Positions 9,003 through 19,265 are shown, counted from the stretch's first letter. The stretch: DNA of 64,000 nucleotides from Tildeniella nuda ZEHNDER 1965/U140 (GCA_019358895.1 JAHHIG010000003.1:124001-188000); one strand, 5' to 3'. The notes: generated from the letters alone by a model not told the origin. A program made the numbers and translations.

Positions 9003-11429
9003 TTACGCTTCGTCTGAGCTACCAGAGATATCGCTAGAGGCACGATCGCCCGTATCACCATCAACGAGCGCTGGCACGATTGGGGCAGATTTCTCCGTTC
9101 GCTCACGCCACCAAGTTAACAGGGTTGTGGCAATGAAGATGCTGGTGTAGATGCCTGTAGTAAAACCGATAATTTGGGCAAGGGCGAAGTACTTTAAGGT
9201 GTCTCCTCCAAAGAGCAGCAGCGCAAAGAGGGTGAGCAGAACGATGAAAGCAATGTTGAGCGATCGCTGTAGCGTTTGGTTAACGGCATCATCTACCGTT
9301 TCGCTGAAAGAGCGGTCGGGGTTGATTTCCATCAGCTCGCGGATACGATCGTAGATCACCACAGTGTCGTTCACCGAGAAGCCCGTAATCGTCAGCAGAG
9401 CCACAACAAAGAGACTGTCAACTTCAACCTGTAACGGCGACAGTCCTAAAAGTGCAAAAATGCCCAACGTGATCAAGATATTGTGCAGTAGCGCCACGAT
9501 CGCGAAGATCGCGAAGTCTATTTGGTAGCGCAGACTAATGTAAATCACGATGCCAACAAAGGAAACCAGTAACGCCATTAACCCAGAGGACAAGAGCTGC
9601 CGACCAATGGTTGGACCAACTGTATCAATTTGAGTTTTCTTGATATCAAAGGTGCCGACTTCAGTACTCAAGGCATTGGTCAAAGCAGTGCGCTGGTCTA
9701 CCCCTAGATCTTTCGTGCGAATTGAGAAAGCACGCTGGTCATTCCCCAGAATTTGCACACTACTATTCTTGTCAATTCCCTGTTCGCTCAACACGTCGCG
9801 CACTGCATCAAGCGAAATCGGACGGCAATTCTGCGGCTGAGTACAGTCCAACTCAAACTGTAGCCTTGTACCGCCGATAAACTCTAGACTTGGACGTAAG
9901 GGGCTTCCCAATTGCTGCCAAGAGATACCCATCGCAATCAACCCGCCGAGAATGGCGATTGTTGAGACAGTCCACCAACGCTTACGGGTGCGGTTAACGC
10001 TAATTTTTCGCGTGCGGCTCTCAATTTCTGCCGCCGTCGCTGATGGATTGCGAATGAAGAATTTGGGCTGACGCAACTCAGGTGAACTAATTGATACCAT
10101 CAAAAACGTACGAGTGCAGGTAACAGCCGTGAAGAAGCTGATAGCCACCCCGATCGCCAAGGTGAGAGCAAAGCCCTTCACCAAACCTGAGCCTAGCCAG
10201 AATAAGGAAACACACGCGATCGCAACCGTCACATTGCCGTCTAAAATGCTCGAAAAAGCCCGGTAGAAACCAGCCTCAACCGAGCGGTACAACGATTTAC
10301 CAGCACGCAGTTCTTCACGAGTACGCTCAAAGATCAGCACATTCGCATCGACCGCCATTCCAATACTAAGAATAAAACCAGCCACTCCAGGCAGCGTCAT
10401 GGTCACACCCAACAAGGCAAAGCTAGCCCACGACAAGAGAGCGTAGATGACCAGCGCCAGGTCGGCGATCGTGCCTGGCAGCAGGTAATAAATGCCCAAG
10501 AAGAGGAGAACTAGAATCAAGCTACCGACGCTGGCGTAAATACTGCGTTCAATACTGTCTCGTCCTAACGTTGCGCCTACCGTTCGGTTCTCAACCACTT
10601 CGACGGGGACAGGCAAGGCACCACCTCGGAGTTGAACGGCAATGTCGCTGGCGCGTTCAGCCGTGAAGTTACCCTCAATCACTGCACCACCGCCCGTAAT
10701 GCCTGTTTGAGCATACTGAACGTCTACTGTGTAGGCAAAGTCAGCGCTAATCGGCGCATTATCCAAAAAAATTCCCAGGGTGCGCCCTGTACCTGCAATA
10801 CTCTTCGTTAGTTCTGCAAATAGTTCGCCGCCGCGCGGGTCAAACTTCAACCCGACGTGCCAATTCTGACTGGCACCCACTGGTTCTGGGTAGGCATCTT
10901 TAAGGTTTTTGCCCGTCAATTCGGTTTTGTCAAACAGGTCGGCGATCGCTCCATTCGTGGCTTTCAGTTCCGCCTGATTTTTGGCGATCGCGGCTTGATC
11001 GGGTGTCTTTTTCAGTTGTGCCTGCGTCTCCAGCTTTTCGCGTAGGTTTTGCTTTTCAATTTGTAGCTGCGTTTCTGTCCCCGACTTCTGTTTGCGGAAA
11101 TCTAATTGAGCGGTTCCACCTAACACTCGCTCTGCCTGCTGTGGGTCGTTTACGCCCGGTAGCTGGACTAAAATCTGGTCTTTGCCAACCGTTTGCACCA
11201 CAGGTTCTGATACGCCTAGCCCATTCACCCGACCTTCAATGACCTTGAGAACGGCTTCGAGTTCTCGCTCTGTAATCTCTTTAACCTCTTGGGTCGTCTT
11301 TACCTGAAGTGTGAGCTGAGAACCACCCTGCAAGTCTAAACCGAGACGCGTTGGGATCTTGACGATGATCACCACGGCGGCAATGAGCAGAACCAAAATT
11401 AAGCCTAAGAGCGATCGCTGTCTTCCCAT
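9003..11429 (-). CDS. secDF: SecD-SecF fused protein translocase subunit
   Basis: 808 residues in one uninterrupted frame. SecD occupies about 1-465: first membrane helix, the LGLDLQGG motif at about 29-36, a periplasmic domain, then five helices. SecF occupies about 490-808 and is recognised by LEFIGGTRLQFEL and GFSVNDTVVIYDRIRE. The linker (RNPSATAAEIESRTRKISVNR) has no Met where a SecF start would be expected. SecDF uses the proton motive force to pull translocating polypeptides to the periplasmic or lumenal side. Most cyanobacteria I know of have adjacent but separate secD and secF, so the fusion is unusual here. Followed by a small membrane gene 14 bp away. Confidence 0.93.
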   Translation of the reverse strand: MGRQRSLLGLILVLLIAAVVIIVKIPTRLGLDLQGGSQLTLQVKTTQEVKEITERELEAVLKVIEGRVNGLGVSEPVVQTVGKDQILVQLPGVNDPQQAERVLGGTAQLDFRKQKSGTETQLQIEKQNLREKLETQAQLKKTPDQAAIAKNQAELKATNGAIADLFDKTELTGKNLKDAYPEPVGASQNWHVGLKFDPRGGELFAELTKSIAGTGRTLGIFLDNAPISADFAYTVDVQYAQTGITGGGAVIEGNFTAERASDIAVQLRGGALPVPVEVVENRTVGATLGRDSIERSIYASVGSLILVLLFLGIYYLLPGTIADLALVIYALLSWASFALLGVTMTLPGVAGFILSIGMAVDANVLIFERTREELRAGKSLYRSVEAGFYRAFSSILDGNVTVAIACVSLFWLGSGLVKGFALTLAIGVAISFFTAVTCTRTFLMVSISSPELRQPKFFIRNPSATAAEIESRTRKISVNRTRKRWWTVSTIAILGGLIAMGISWQQLGSPLRPSLEFIGGTRLQFELDCTQPQNCRPISLDAVRDVLSEQGIDKNSSVQILGNDQRAFSIRTKDLGVDQRTALTNALSTEVGTFDIKKTQIDTVGPTIGRQLLSSGLMALLVSFVGIVIYISLRYQIDFAIFAIVALLHNILITLGIFALLGLSPLQVEVDSLFVVALLTITGFSVNDTVVIYDRIRELMEINPDRSFSETVDDAVNQTLQRSLNIAFIVLLTLFALLLFGGDTLKYFALAQIIGFTTGIYTSIFIATTLLTWWRERTEKSAPIVPALVDGDTGDRASSDISGSSDEA

Positions 11430-11992
11430 ACTGTGACCCCTGTAACAAACGCTATGATAGCGCTTTAAAGTATTTGAATTTTGGGTTTCGAGGGACGAAT
11501 TTGACTAGCGCGTGCTGCTCACCAGCAGTCAAAGACCGAGTTCCCCAAAGTTTGCCCCTTTATAGAGCCTTTACACGGCAACCGTCGTAGATTTTTTGCT
11601 GGAGACACGCTGAAAGCCTGTAAACCCACTGAATTCAACCATTCGCTCAACAATTACTTAATTTTAGCCAATGCTCATTTAGTGAAGTCTCCGTGATTGC
11701 ACTAGGCAACCCGATCGCGCATTGGTTAGCTTACAAACATCATAAATCCTGCTTGAGTAAAACATTTAAGCTCCCAGTTCTGAACCTCCTAGCCCTAAAC
11801 CGTAGCATCCTGCTAAATCAGACGTGAGTTGCCATTAAGCCTAGCCATCTTTTGGGTTCAATCAATCAATGAGCCGCCAATAAAGATTTTAAAGGCAATC
11901 TCTTTTATCTAAATGGATGTGCATCATCGCAAGCTTTAACACGAAACGAGCTGAGAGAGCCAAGCGTGTCTCTCGCTAAGGTCATTGTGATT
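11430..11992. other. Intergenic stretch, nothing recognised
   Basis: About 560 bp between divergent secDF and the PEP-CTERM gene. It is moderately AT-rich and lacks the tandem repeats common elsewhere. No RNA gene, palindrome of note or conserved frame was seen. It should hold two divergent promoters. Confidence 0.5.
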
Positions 11993-12733
11993 ATGTCAAA
12001 CCATCAGCATAGAAACATTAACGTGGTGATGCTTGCTACGCAGAAAGCGATTGCTAAAGTCCTTTTTAAATCTACTGGGGCGGCGATCGTTGGTTTCACC
12101 ACTCTTAGCTTTGCAACAACGATCCAGCCCGCTCATGCCTTTAGCGTTACGTACAATTTTGCGGTGAAGATTAACAGTAATGCTTACGAAACACAGGGCT
12201 TAAGCAAAGGGTCAATTGAGCAAGGAAGCTTTACGTATGATACTGCTGGTTTGAAGCCTTATCCTACTGGTGACAATACTGGCTCAACGGGAATTCGCAG
12301 CGAATATGTCTCTGCTTCACAAGGAAATTTGACCCTTTTATTTAACTTTCTAAACAATATTTATACTGAGAAAAACGACCTGAATTATAGCGGACAGCGG
12401 TACTTTACTGACTATCCAGTTGCACTTTTTGCCAATGGTCAGTTAGTAGGACTCGATTTTCTTGTTGTACCTTCCCAGTTTCAGCCACCCCAAAAGGCGC
12501 TAGGCTTTCGTATTTTTAACAATGATTTTTACGTTGGCGCAACCGATAACAATAACAGTGGAAATCTGGTTGGTGCTGTCACGTACAGCGACACTACTAT
12601 TTTACCGGACGCGCCACTACCTGGCGCTGGTGTCGCAGCGGTTCCTGAACCCTCCGAACTGGGCGGCGCGATCGCTGCTTTTGGTTGCTTGGGCGTTTGG
12701 GCGCTGAAAAAGGTGAAAGGGCAAAAGAAATAG
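11993..12733 (+). CDS. PEP-CTERM sorted exported protein
   Basis: 246 residues from ATG 11993; a GTG nine codons upstream is a possible alternative start. A signal peptide lies at about 20-50, ending ATTIQPAHA before FSVTYNF. The mature domain is beta-rich, with no Cys. The C-terminus has the complete sorting signal: VPEPSE, a hydrophobic helix (IAAFGCLGVWAL) and a basic tail KKVKGQKK. PEP-CTERM proteins are handled by an exosortase, usually with exopolysaccharide production. No exosortase gene lies in this window. Ligand or role unknown. Confidence 0.85.
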   Translation: MSNHQHRNINVVMLATQKAIAKVLFKSTGAAIVGFTTLSFATTIQPAHAFSVTYNFAVKINSNAYETQGLSKGSIEQGSFTYDTAGLKPYPTGDNTGSTGIRSEYVSASQGNLTLLFNFLNNIYTEKNDLNYSGQRYFTDYPVALFANGQLVGLDFLVVPSQFQPPQKALGFRIFNNDFYVGATDNNNSGNLVGAVTYSDTTILPDAPLPGAGVAAVPEPSELGGAIAAFGCLGVWALKKVKGQKK

Positions 12734-12862
12734 GGGTAGAAGGCAGGAGGCAGAAGGCAGAAGGCAGAAGGCAGGAGGCAGAAGGCAGGAGGCAGAAGCA
12801 AAGGAGCAGGGGAAGCAAGGGAGCAGGGGAAGCAAGGGAGCAGGGGAAGCAAGGGAAGCAAG
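12734..12862. repeat. Purine-rich tandem repeat (GGCAGAA and GGGGAAGCA units)
   Basis: Two consecutive arrays follow the PEP-CTERM gene: about eight GGCAGAA/GGCAGGA heptamers, then AGCAAGGGAGCAGGGGA units. Apparent frames across it are repeat-coded and not genes. Confidence 0.85.
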
Positions 12863-12938
12863 CAGGGCAGGGAACAATTCAAAACTCAAAACTCTCTGCC
12901 TTTTACTCTTCACCCCTCACTCTTCACTCCTCTCCCTC

Positions 12939-14033
12939 CTACGCTGGATGGAAGTAAAACGCGGCTCCTAGAACGGTGTACGTTGCCAGCAGCAAAACGC
13001 CTTCTAGCCAGTTGGAGCGTCCGTCAAGGCTGATTAAGTTAGCGATCGCTACGGCAATAATCACAGCAACCACTTCAAACAAGTTGAAGCTCAAGTCCAT
13101 CGGTTGCCCGATCGCTTGCCCGACCAGCACTAAAACGGGTGCAACCAGTAGCGCGACGAGCAAACTTGACCCCATCGCCACAGAAACAGATAGATCCATA
13201 TTATTTTTCATGGCGACTCGCACCGCTGTGACGTACTCTGCGGCACCACCGACTAAGGGCAGCAGGATGACACCTGTAAAGAGCGGTGTTAAACCCAGTC
13301 CTTTGGTAGCTTCTTCTACAGCACCCACAAAAATTTCGGACTCGAAGGCAACAGCGATCGTGGCAACGAGCAGCACCCCGATCCAGAGCGGCAGATTGGG
13401 CTTGTGTGCAGGGTGAGTGCTTGCTTCGCCATCAGCATCCGCTTCTAGCTCCACTACACTCACATCGTAAAGGTAGCTGTGCGTTTTGAGGGAAAAGAGC
13501 AGAGTGAGCGCGTAGACAACAATCAGGACGATCGCCACGGTGATCGAGAGGCGACTGATGGCAACCTGATCCACCACATTTGAGGTCGAAATAACCATCG
13601 CCGGAAGCACGATCGCGGTGACCGCCAGCGTCATAGTCGAACCGCTCACTCGCGCCACGATCGGTTGAAATGCCTGTTCTTTATAGCGCAACCCTCCCAG
13701 GAACATCGACAGTCCCATGACCAGCAGCAAATTACTGATAATGGTGCCAGTAATGCTGGCTTTTACAATGTCAAGCAAGCCTGCCCGCAACGCCGAGAGC
13801 GCAATAATTAACTCGGTCGCGTTGCCAAAGATGGCATTTAACAAACCGCCGATCGACGGTCCCGTTGCCACAGCTACTTCTTCGGTTGCGGTACTGAGCC
13901 AGATGGCAAGCGGCACAATAGCGATTGCGGACGTGATGAATACTATTAACGCATCCCATTCCAACCGCTCTGCCGCGATCGAAATCGGGATAAAAACGAG
14001 CAAGCCTAGAGAAACAAGGTTCTTAATTGACAT
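12939..14033 (-). CDS. cax: Calcium/proton (cation) antiporter
   Basis: 364 residues, about eleven hydrophobic segments. The two alpha-repeat motifs of the CaCA superfamily are present: GNATELIIALSAL at about 70-82 and GGAAEYVTAVRVA at about 262-274. These mark a Cax-type Ca2+/H+ exchanger that exports cytosolic Ca2+ (or Mn2+) using the proton gradient. A short acidic patch (VELEADADGEAS) between the two halves resembles the acidic motif of the family. Length is typical. Monocistronic by its surroundings. Confidence 0.92.
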   Translation of the reverse strand: MSIKNLVSLGLLVFIPISIAAERLEWDALIVFITSAIAIVPLAIWLSTATEEVAVATGPSIGGLLNAIFGNATELIIALSALRAGLLDIVKASITGTIISNLLLVMGLSMFLGGLRYKEQAFQPIVARVSGSTMTLAVTAIVLPAMVISTSNVVDQVAISRLSITVAIVLIVVYALTLLFSLKTHSYLYDVSVVELEADADGEASTHPAHKPNLPLWIGVLLVATIAVAFESEIFVGAVEEATKGLGLTPLFTGVILLPLVGGAAEYVTAVRVAMKNNMDLSVSVAMGSSLLVALLVAPVLVLVGQAIGQPMDLSFNLFEVVAVIIAVAIANLISLDGRSNWLEGVLLLATYTVLGAAFYFHPA

Positions 14034-14336
14034 AGTGTCAGTAGGAGAAAGAGTAGGTGAATGGGCTTGTGAAGTAAACCATCATCAGTGAACGGCGTTC
14101 TCAGTTTAACTACGGTTGAAAAACGCCTTGTCCATCATAGAAGCCAAGTCTCGTTCTGACCCAAAGCAAAGGCGGTCACTCAAGACCAAAGGTTCGCACC
14201 GTAAAGTGTTGCTTTAGTCAATCTTCCCTTAGTTGGATGGTTCAGCGACAGAGCAGATTAAGGTAGTTACGTGGTCATCACTGTCAGGATGGCAAAACAC
14301 TAACTTGATCGTTTTGACTGTGCGCTAGATAACCGT
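14034..14336. other. Divergent intergenic stretch, nothing recognised
   Basis: 303 bp between the antiporter and the mechanosensitive channel gene, transcribed away from each other. No repeat or RNA gene was seen; it presumably holds both promoters. Confidence 0.5.
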
Positions 14337-16187
14337 ATGACACTGTATGCAACCCAAAGCCAAGCCAGAGCAGCCCATCTGAGGCTGAGCATCTTGCAAC
14401 TAACCAGGCATCGCTGGCGGGCGCTTAGTCTTGGGTTAGGGCTTCTTACGGCAATGCAGATTGTTACAGCAGGCTCAATAAGCTTAGGGCAGAGCGTGGT
14501 GCCTTCTTACCTGCAAGCGCCCAATGGTGCTGCACCCAAGATTGCCGCTGCGCCAAGTCCATCCGCTTCTACTGCACCGACGATCGCGACAGCCGATATC
14601 ACACTGGATGGGCGAACACTGTTTACGATCGCCGCTCCAAACGTTGCGTCTCAACCGGGCAATCGAGCGGACGGCAAGCCGCCGATTAAAGAGCGGGTCG
14701 AAAAAATCGAGGAGACACTTAACCGGATTGCTGCCAGCAACACCGAACCTAAAACCTTAGATGTGAAGTCGATCGTCGATGAGCAAAGTCGATTGCCCGT
14801 CATTTCAGTAGGAGCGCGCTACCTGATGACAGTGACAACCCTGGATGCCCAACTTCAGGGACAAGATCCTGAGCAACGGGCAACCGAGCTAACTCAGATC
14901 ACTAAAGACGCATTAGTCACTGCCAGACAGGAGCGTCAGCCACAGTACCTGCTGAAACAAGGTTCGCTAGCTGGGCAGCTTGCGATCGGCGTGGTTGCTG
15001 TCAGCGGTATTTTGGCATTGCTACAGCGCTGGCTGAAGTTACAACGACAGCGACTGCACGCTCAGGCTGCCGCTGCGATCGAGATTTCAGCAGAGACTGA
15101 ACCCACCAGCACCGCAGCAATGGCAGTAGTGCAAGAGCAAATCAACCAGCGACGGCAGCGTAACCTGAACGATATACAGCGCCGACTGCTGCAAGTGATC
15201 CAGCTGAGTCTTTGGTTAGGCGGCATTTTTTTCATCTTGGGGCTGTTTCCCTACACCCGTTGGGTACAGTCGCTCATACTGTCGGGACCGTTGAAGATCT
15301 TGGGAGTCGTGATCGCTACCTACCTTCTCATTCGGGTGAGTGATACGTTTATCGATCGCCTTTTCAGCGCTCTGACCACCAACGAACTCCTGTCTCCCGA
15401 CACGTCTCAACGTGTGGCACAGCGCGTCACCACGTTTTCACGAGTGCTACGGAGCGTCGTTGCCACCGTTTGGGTCAGTATGGGTGTTCTCAGTGCGCTG
15501 TCAATCATTGGTGTTGAACTGGGACCAGTGCTTGCGGGTGCAGGCATTCTGGGCTTAGCCATTTCGTTCGCATCCCAAAACTTAATTAAGGATGTCATCA
15601 ATGGCTTGCTGATTCTGTGGGAAGACCAGTACGCCGTAGGTGATGTGATCCAGATTGGCAAAGCGTCGGGGCTAGTGGAAGTGATGAATCTTCGCATCAC
15701 TCAACTCCGCAATTCCGAAGGACGTTTGATCACCATTCCCAACAGCTCGATTACAGTAGTCGAAAACCTCTCGAAGGATTGGTCGCGCGTTGATCTGGGC
15801 ATCACGATCGCCTACGACGCGAATGTCGATCGTGCGATCGCCGTCGTCAAGGAAGTAGGCGAAGCGATGACCAGCGATCCTGATTGGAAAAACAGAATCC
15901 CCGAACCGCCCGACGTTCTGGGTGTGGATGAAATTGGCAACGACGGTATCACCTTGCGCGTGTGGATTAAAACCCTGCCACTCCAACAATGGAACGTTGC
16001 CCGCGAATTTCGCCGTCGTCTGAAACGTGCCCTTGATGAAGAAGGCATTGCGATCGGGCTGCCACAGCAATCGCTCTGGTTCCACACCTCGTCAGACCTA
16101 CCGCATCTTACAGATGGCAATAATCGCGTGCATGGCATCAAAAGCAACACTCCACAACAAGCTCAGGTGAAGAGTGAGGATGAGTAA
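14337..16187 (+). CDS. MscS-family mechanosensitive ion channel
   Basis: 616 residues. An N-terminal signal/anchor is followed by a periplasmic region (to ~215), a membrane helix at ~218-232, a charged cytoplasmic loop, and helices at ~285-300 and ~320-335. The MscS pore region GPVLAGAGILGLAISFASQNLIKD (about 397-420), with its Gly/Ala-rich pore helix, and the beta domain (IGKASGLVEVMNLRITQLR, then ITIPNSSI) follow. It opens on membrane tension to release solutes after osmotic downshift. Larger than minimal MscS (~280 residues) because of the N-terminal extension. Confidence 0.92.
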   Translation: MTLYATQSQARAAHLRLSILQLTRHRWRALSLGLGLLTAMQIVTAGSISLGQSVVPSYLQAPNGAAPKIAAAPSPSASTAPTIATADITLDGRTLFTIAAPNVASQPGNRADGKPPIKERVEKIEETLNRIAASNTEPKTLDVKSIVDEQSRLPVISVGARYLMTVTTLDAQLQGQDPEQRATELTQITKDALVTARQERQPQYLLKQGSLAGQLAIGVVAVSGILALLQRWLKLQRQRLHAQAAAAIEISAETEPTSTAAMAVVQEQINQRRQRNLNDIQRRLLQVIQLSLWLGGIFFILGLFPYTRWVQSLILSGPLKILGVVIATYLLIRVSDTFIDRLFSALTTNELLSPDTSQRVAQRVTTFSRVLRSVVATVWVSMGVLSALSIIGVELGPVLAGAGILGLAISFASQNLIKDVINGLLILWEDQYAVGDVIQIGKASGLVEVMNLRITQLRNSEGRLITIPNSSITVVENLSKDWSRVDLGITIAYDANVDRAIAVVKEVGEAMTSDPDWKNRIPEPPDVLGVDEIGNDGITLRVWIKTLPLQQWNVAREFRRRLKRALDEEGIAIGLPQQSLWFHTSSDLPHLTDGNNRVHGIKSNTPQQAQVKSEDE

Positions 16188-16199
16188 GGAGTTTTGATT

Positions 16200-16268
16200 G
16201 AATCAATCCTACTCCCTCTGCTCCCTTTGCCTCCTCTGCTCCCTTTGCCTCCTCTGCTCCCTTTGCCT
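16200..16268. repeat. Pyrimidine-rich tandem repeat (CTCCCTTTGCCTCCTCTG)
   Basis: About three copies of an 18-bp unit lie between convergent genes. The unit is the reverse complement in style of the purine arrays at 12.8 and 62.1 kb. Confidence 0.85.
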
Positions 16269-16273
16269 GTGCT

Positions 16274-16657
16274 CTATTCCATCCCCTGCCCATCCCGTCG
16301 TCCCAGTTCATAAATGCCACAGCTAATGCAGGCAAGCATACCCACGCTGATTGCCCAACTGCGCCCTAGAGTCAGCTCCACAGTGTAGTTGCAGAGTGCG
16401 CCTACAAGGAAGAATGGCACAATGCTAAAAATAGAAGCATAAAAAGCATTCTGAGCTTCTCTGCCTTTACGAGTCCGTTCAAACTCTTCGATCGACGTGT
16501 ACAGCGATCGCTCGGCGAAATTGAACCACCGATTGAGCTGATGCGTCACCCAATCACTAATCGTTGAAAACCCCAGATACAAAGACAATGACCACAGACC
16601 TGTGCCCGCGATCGCAACTGCGCTCAGGTGAAGATCAAACGGGAAAAGGTCAAACAT
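16274..16657 (-). CDS. Small membrane protein, unknown function
   Basis: 127 residues. Hydrophobic segments lie at about 10-30, 75-92 and 98-115, separated by a charged, amphipathic middle (FNFAERSLYTSIEEFERTRKG). No catalytic motif. Converges on the MscS gene across a tandem repeat. I do not recognise a family. Confidence 0.6.
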   Translation of the reverse strand: MFDLFPFDLHLSAVAIAGTGLWSLSLYLGFSTISDWVTHQLNRWFNFAERSLYTSIEEFERTRKGREAQNAFYASIFSIVPFFLVGALCNYTVELTLGRSWAISVGMLACISCGIYELGRRDGQGME

Positions 16658-16842
16658 ACTAAAGCTAGCGTGAAATTAGGGATACATCTCAGTCAACAAG
16701 GCTTGCAAGCGATCGATATCACCGTGAATGCTGATCTAATTGCTTGTTAGGTATCTTAACGAAAATTAAACCACTGAACCATTCGTTCGCTATCGCAGCG
16801 GAGACAACTGTAGAGAACCCACTTGTTTCCGGGCATGTTTGA

Positions 16843-18549
16843 ATGAAGAAGGCAGAAGGCAGGCTTCGACGTGTCACTCCCCACTCCCTACTCCCCACTC
16901 CCCACCCCTCACCCGTGGAAATCTACCCTGCTCAGATCAACATCTCCCAAACGCTGGCTGCTGCCACTGCCCATCATCAAGCAGGACGGTTGCCCCAGGC
17001 AGAACAACTCTACCGTCAAATCTTGCAGCAGCAACCGCAGCAACTCGATGCGCTGAATTTGCTGGGCGTGATCGCGTGTCAGAAAGGTCGGCTGGATGAA
17101 GGCATTGCGCTGTATCGACAGGCATTGACGCTGCGTCCGGGGTATGTAGGCGCGCGGGAAAATCTGAGTGTTGCCCTCTGGAAGCAAGGTAAACAACTGA
17201 TTGAAGAGGCGATCGCCTCCTACAGCCAAATCATCACCTTTCAACCAGAGAACGGGCAGGCATACCATAACCTGGGTGTCATTCTGGTCGAGCAAGGCAA
17301 GCTAGACGAAGCGTTGAGTTATTACCTGCAAGCCCTGTCTGTGCAACCCAACGATGCTGTGGCACTGAACACGATCGGCACCATTTTGCAGCAGCAAGGC
17401 AAAGCCACTACTGCGATCGAGTATCACCGTCGAGCGCTGATAGTGCGACCAGATTACCCGGACGCACTCAACAGCTTGGGGACAGCACTGCAACACCAGG
17501 GCAATTTCCAAGAAGCCATGCTGTGCTTCGATCAGGCGTTAACACTCAACCCAGAGGATGCCAGTGCCCGTTACAATCGATCGCTAATCTTGCTCACCGA
17601 GGGCAATTACCACCAGGGGTTTCCAGAGTATGAGTGGCGCTTAAAGACTCAAGAGTTTCCACCCTGCCCCTTTCGACAGCCTCTCTGGGATGGCTCCGAT
17701 CTGACGGGACGCACCATTTTGCTTCATGCCGAGCAGGGTTTGGGCGATACGATTCAGTTCATTCGATATGCCGCGATCGTGGCGCAACGGGGTGGACGCA
17801 TTGTGTTGACCTGTCATCAGCCCTTGATGCGTTTACTGTCAACCGTGCCAGAGATCGCGCAGCTAGTGCCGTTGGGCTATCCTGTTCCCAACTTCGACGT
17901 TTATGCCCCGCTCATGAGCCTCCCAGGCATTTTGGGCACAACGCTAGAAACGGTTCCGGCTCAAATACCGTATCTAACGCCGCCCGCAGAAAGCCGGGTG
18001 CAACTTGCAATCCCACCTCGCTTGAAGGAACTCGCAAAACAACCTGATCAGAGCCATCAGCCACCGCTCAAAGTCGGCATTGTCTGGTCTGGCGGACATT
18101 TGTACAAGAAAAATCAGAGCCGCTCTTGCCCGCTGATGCACTTTCAACGCTTGCTGCAATTGCCTGATATTGCTTACTACAGTTTGCAAAAGGGCATTGC
18201 CCAGATAAATCTGGCAGAACTAGGCTGGGAGTCTCAAGTACAGGATTTGAGCAGCCAACTGAGTGATCTGGCAGATACTGCCGCTGCGATCGCCCAATTA
18301 GATTTGGTCATTACTGTTGATACGTCGATCGCTCATCTGGCTGGCGCTCTTGGCAAACCTGTATGGGTCTTGCTCACCTTCTTACCCGACTGGCGCTGGA
18401 TGCTGCACCGTGAAGATACGCCCTGGTATCCCACCATGCGGTTGTTCCGCCAAACTCAACCGGACGATTGGCAGGGCGTACTCGATCGCCTCTCGCAGGC
18501 ATTGCTCCGTCGCGATTTGCCTAACCCGCTGGGAGAGGGAACCAGCTAA
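16843..18549 (+). CDS. TPR protein with a GT9-like (heptosyltransferase-type) C-terminal domain
   Basis: 568 residues from ATG 16843. Residues 1-24 are encoded by a CCCCACTCCCTA tandem repeat and look spurious; GTG 16915, just after the repeat, gives a cleaner start (VEIYPAQINISQTL). About seven TPR units follow (ALNLLGVIACQKGRLDEGIA, then AYHNLGVILVEQGKLDEALS). The C-terminal half carries HAEQGLGDTIQFIRY, KVGIVWSG and VITVDTSIAHLAGALGKPVW, the nucleotide-sugar-binding fold of glycosyltransferase family 9. Such proteins are frequent in cyanobacteria; the substrate is unknown. Confidence 0.85.
   Translation: MKKAEGRLRRVTPHSLLPTPHPSPVEIYPAQINISQTLAAATAHHQAGRLPQAEQLYRQILQQQPQQLDALNLLGVIACQKGRLDEGIALYRQALTLRPGYVGARENLSVALWKQGKQLIEEAIASYSQIITFQPENGQAYHNLGVILVEQGKLDEALSYYLQALSVQPNDAVALNTIGTILQQQGKATTAIEYHRRALIVRPDYPDALNSLGTALQHQGNFQEAMLCFDQALTLNPEDASARYNRSLILLTEGNYHQGFPEYEWRLKTQEFPPCPFRQPLWDGSDLTGRTILLHAEQGLGDTIQFIRYAAIVAQRGGRIVLTCHQPLMRLLSTVPEIAQLVPLGYPVPNFDVYAPLMSLPGILGTTLETVPAQIPYLTPPAESRVQLAIPPRLKELAKQPDQSHQPPLKVGIVWSGGHLYKKNQSRSCPLMHFQRLLQLPDIAYYSLQKGIAQINLAELGWESQVQDLSSQLSDLADTAAAIAQLDLVITVDTSIAHLAGALGKPVWVLLTFLPDWRWMLHREDTPWYPTMRLFRQTQPDDWQGVLDRLSQALLRRDLPNPLGEGTS
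16874..16914. repeat. CCCCACTCCCTA-type tandem repeat at a gene start
   Basis: A pyrimidine-rich array directly upstream of, or within, the first codons of the TPR/GT9-like gene. The same units occur at 37.62 and 63.41 kb. Its presence makes the annotated start of that gene doubtful. Confidence 0.85.
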
Positions 18550-18709
18550 AATTCATTCCTCTCTCCCAGTAGGAAAAGGGTGTTCAGTTTAGGAGTGCCT
18601 ATTAACCTAAGTTGCGGGTCAATCAACATAAGCCAAGCCAGCAAAGGATTGGCAAGCGAAAGGTGCCCAACGTTCACGCCCTTGGGCAGGCAGCGACTTA
18701 ATACCTGGC

Positions 18710-19265
18710 TCAAGCGATAAAGGCGGACTCCACCGTCAAGGTAACAACGAACGCCACCAACTTGAGTAAAAAACCATCAATGGTCACGGCATGAATCGAC
18801 TTGGGAAAGCGAGCGGTCATGGTGCTAAACACGGTTTCGATGTCATGGCGGGTCGTTTGTTTGCTGTACGCCCAAGCCGATGAATCGGGACGTGTGGAAT
18901 TGCGCTTACGAGCGACCTGTAAGGTAATGCCATTGGTAGTGTGGAGGTCATCCTCTGCTTGATAATCAGTGTAAGCAGCATCGGCGTAGATCTCACTACG
19001 AGGCGGTAGGGCTAAGCCCTCAGCGCACACGGGAAATGCGAATGTTGTCGCAAAGGGGCACGGGGAAGGAATTGAGCCAGTATTCCGTGGTGGGTTTGAG
19101 ATCAGTCTGTGCCAGACGCTGATTGCTGCCAAAGAAGCGGGCAGCGAAAGGCAGTCGTGATCACTTCGGCATCGCTCAGTTGCAATCGGCAATCTTCGTG
19201 ATGTCCGATGGCTTTGCGCAGGTCATCGGTGATGGCATGAATCGCTATAGGGTTCGGTAATCATT
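18710..19265 (-). pseudogene. IS982-family transposase remnant
   Basis: The C-terminal third is intact and recognisable as an IS982-type DDE transposase: EIYADAAYTDYQAEDDL and, after it, RHDIETVFSTM and IHAVTIDGFLLK. Upstream, other frames still encode AIHAITDDLRKAIGHHEDC and LQLSDAEVITTA, the N-terminal part. The two ends are joined with at least one frameshift and an internal deletion of well over 100 codons. Clear terminal inverted repeats were not found, so the element is dead. Confidence 0.8.

Noticed and set aside
12529-12957. Leu/Pro/Ser-rich frames over the repeats after the PEP-CTERM gene
   Set aside because: They are translations of the purine/pyrimidine tandem arrays, not genes.
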